The notes beneath the pieces are model-generated. The model made no database searches. It was not told the DNA's origin and saw nothing but the letters and a program-made list of their open reading frames with translations. The translations under genes were made by a program, and so were the position numbers. 64,000 nucleotides of DNA from Bryopsis sp. KO-2023 (Eukaryota > Chlorophyta > Ulvophyceae > Bryopsidales > Bryopsidaceae): positions 3,472,001 through 3,536,000 of the forward strand of contig BSYQ01000005.1 in NCBI GenBank assembly GCA_030272585.1, read 5' to 3'. How positions within the stretch are numbered: position 1 is the stretch's first letter; each line of letters starts with the position of its first letter. Below are positions 59,434-64,000 of the stretch, in pieces.

Positions 59434-59959
59434 GATAACATCTATTTAGAAGATACCCAGTTGGCCCAGGTCGAAATTTCTAAACAATCGATCCAGAGTG
59501 AATATGAACAGGTATGTACATACCTCTTGGTTACCTGTTTGGCATGATGTGTCCAGAGACTGCGTGTTATGGGAAAATTCATTTAAATTCAACACATGAC
59601 TTGTAATCCAAGGATTCTCACAAGCATGCCCACCCAAAATAACTAGGTGTTTTCATTGTGGTGTGGGTGGTTCCACCAAGAGAAATCCAAAATGTTTGGA
59701 GGTTGATGGATTATATTGTTGTGGAATTTATAGCTCTTCCAGGTGAGGGGGTTGTGTGGTGCACCAGACTTTCTCCACTACAATTTTCTTTGCACAACAT
59801 GATTTTTCTTTTCGCAGTAATTGGTTGAAGAACCCCCCAATCTCCTGCCACAGATTCCCATCCATTTACGAACAAGCCACCCCACTTCTCATCGCATCCC
59901 CACAAATCAAAATCTAAATAATTCCTGTTTACACTAGGTTCTTACTATTCCCCAAAACT

Positions 59960-64000
<4,041 letters not shown>

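Larger units (their letters stand above)
56868..59959. other. Large region without a supported gene
   Basis: Mostly AT-rich. Possible isolated exons on the plus strand are about 57665-57770 (YAEEVAIAQIPENRYQW) and 57852-57928 (GKDGKPETETIAWWQRRFG, followed by gtgcgt); they could belong to an unrecognised gene near 57.6-58.3 kb. The segment 58600-59040 is A/T low complexity. Specific repeats and a tRNA-like element are listed separately. Confidence 0.4.

Overview
The window is nuclear DNA from an intron-rich eukaryote with the standard genetic code. Its introns have GTAAGT/GTGAGT-type donors, T-rich tracts before the acceptor and many homopolymer runs (G12-G15, long T and A tracts). The sequence alone does not place the organism. 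The mix of a retinoblastoma-family gene, a plant/animal-type GCFC splicing factor, LYAR, a GTPBP1/2 GTPase and a LacZ-type glycosidase fits an alga or another free-living protist. No operons, plasmid features or CRISPR arrays were seen.

Layout. 1-320: first exon of a proline-rich protein running off the left edge (minus). 767-838: tRNA-Glu(UUC) (minus). 839-3114: AT-rich filler. 3115-4240: unresolved minus-strand gene divergent from LYAR (4737-7641, plus, 8 exons). 8252-8391: hairpin-rich non-coding stretch. 9047-12036: multi-exon coiled-coil protein. 13330-18859: PAXBP1/GCFC-family protein, 11 exons, with inverted repeats in two introns. 19827-25444: Ty3/gypsy LTR retrotransposon (minus) with identical LTRs. 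26143-33798: retinoblastoma-family pocket protein, about 18 exons. 35451-35808: small protein with an MGC N-terminus. 35862-37100: inositol 5-phosphatase with a CaaX C-terminus. 38404-39087: small two-exon unknown. 40048-41274: AMN1/FBXL-type leucine-rich-repeat protein. 42805-43965: two-exon thioredoxin with a WCPPC active site. 45854-46610: small three-exon coiled-coil protein. 47614-53531: GTPBP1/GTPBP2-like GTPase, 9 exons. 53882-56867: a divergent, unrecognised plus-strand gene or genes. 59960-63586: LacZ-family GH2 beta-galactosidase in one uninterrupted frame of 1208 codons.

Function. Most genes are housekeeping or regulatory (nucleolar/ribosome biogenesis, pre-mRNA splicing, cell-cycle control, translational GTPase, phosphoinositide turnover, redox) and do not form a single pathway. 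Several lie head to head with short shared upstream regions (4240/4737, 53531/53882). The most unusual items are the intronless LacZ gene among intron-rich neighbours, the very young LTR element about 700 bp upstream of the RB gene, a perfect 26-bp intronic inverted repeat, a tRNA-like minigene lacking an anticodon arm, and a tandem array of splice-donor-like units. I did not find a clearly new multi-gene system.
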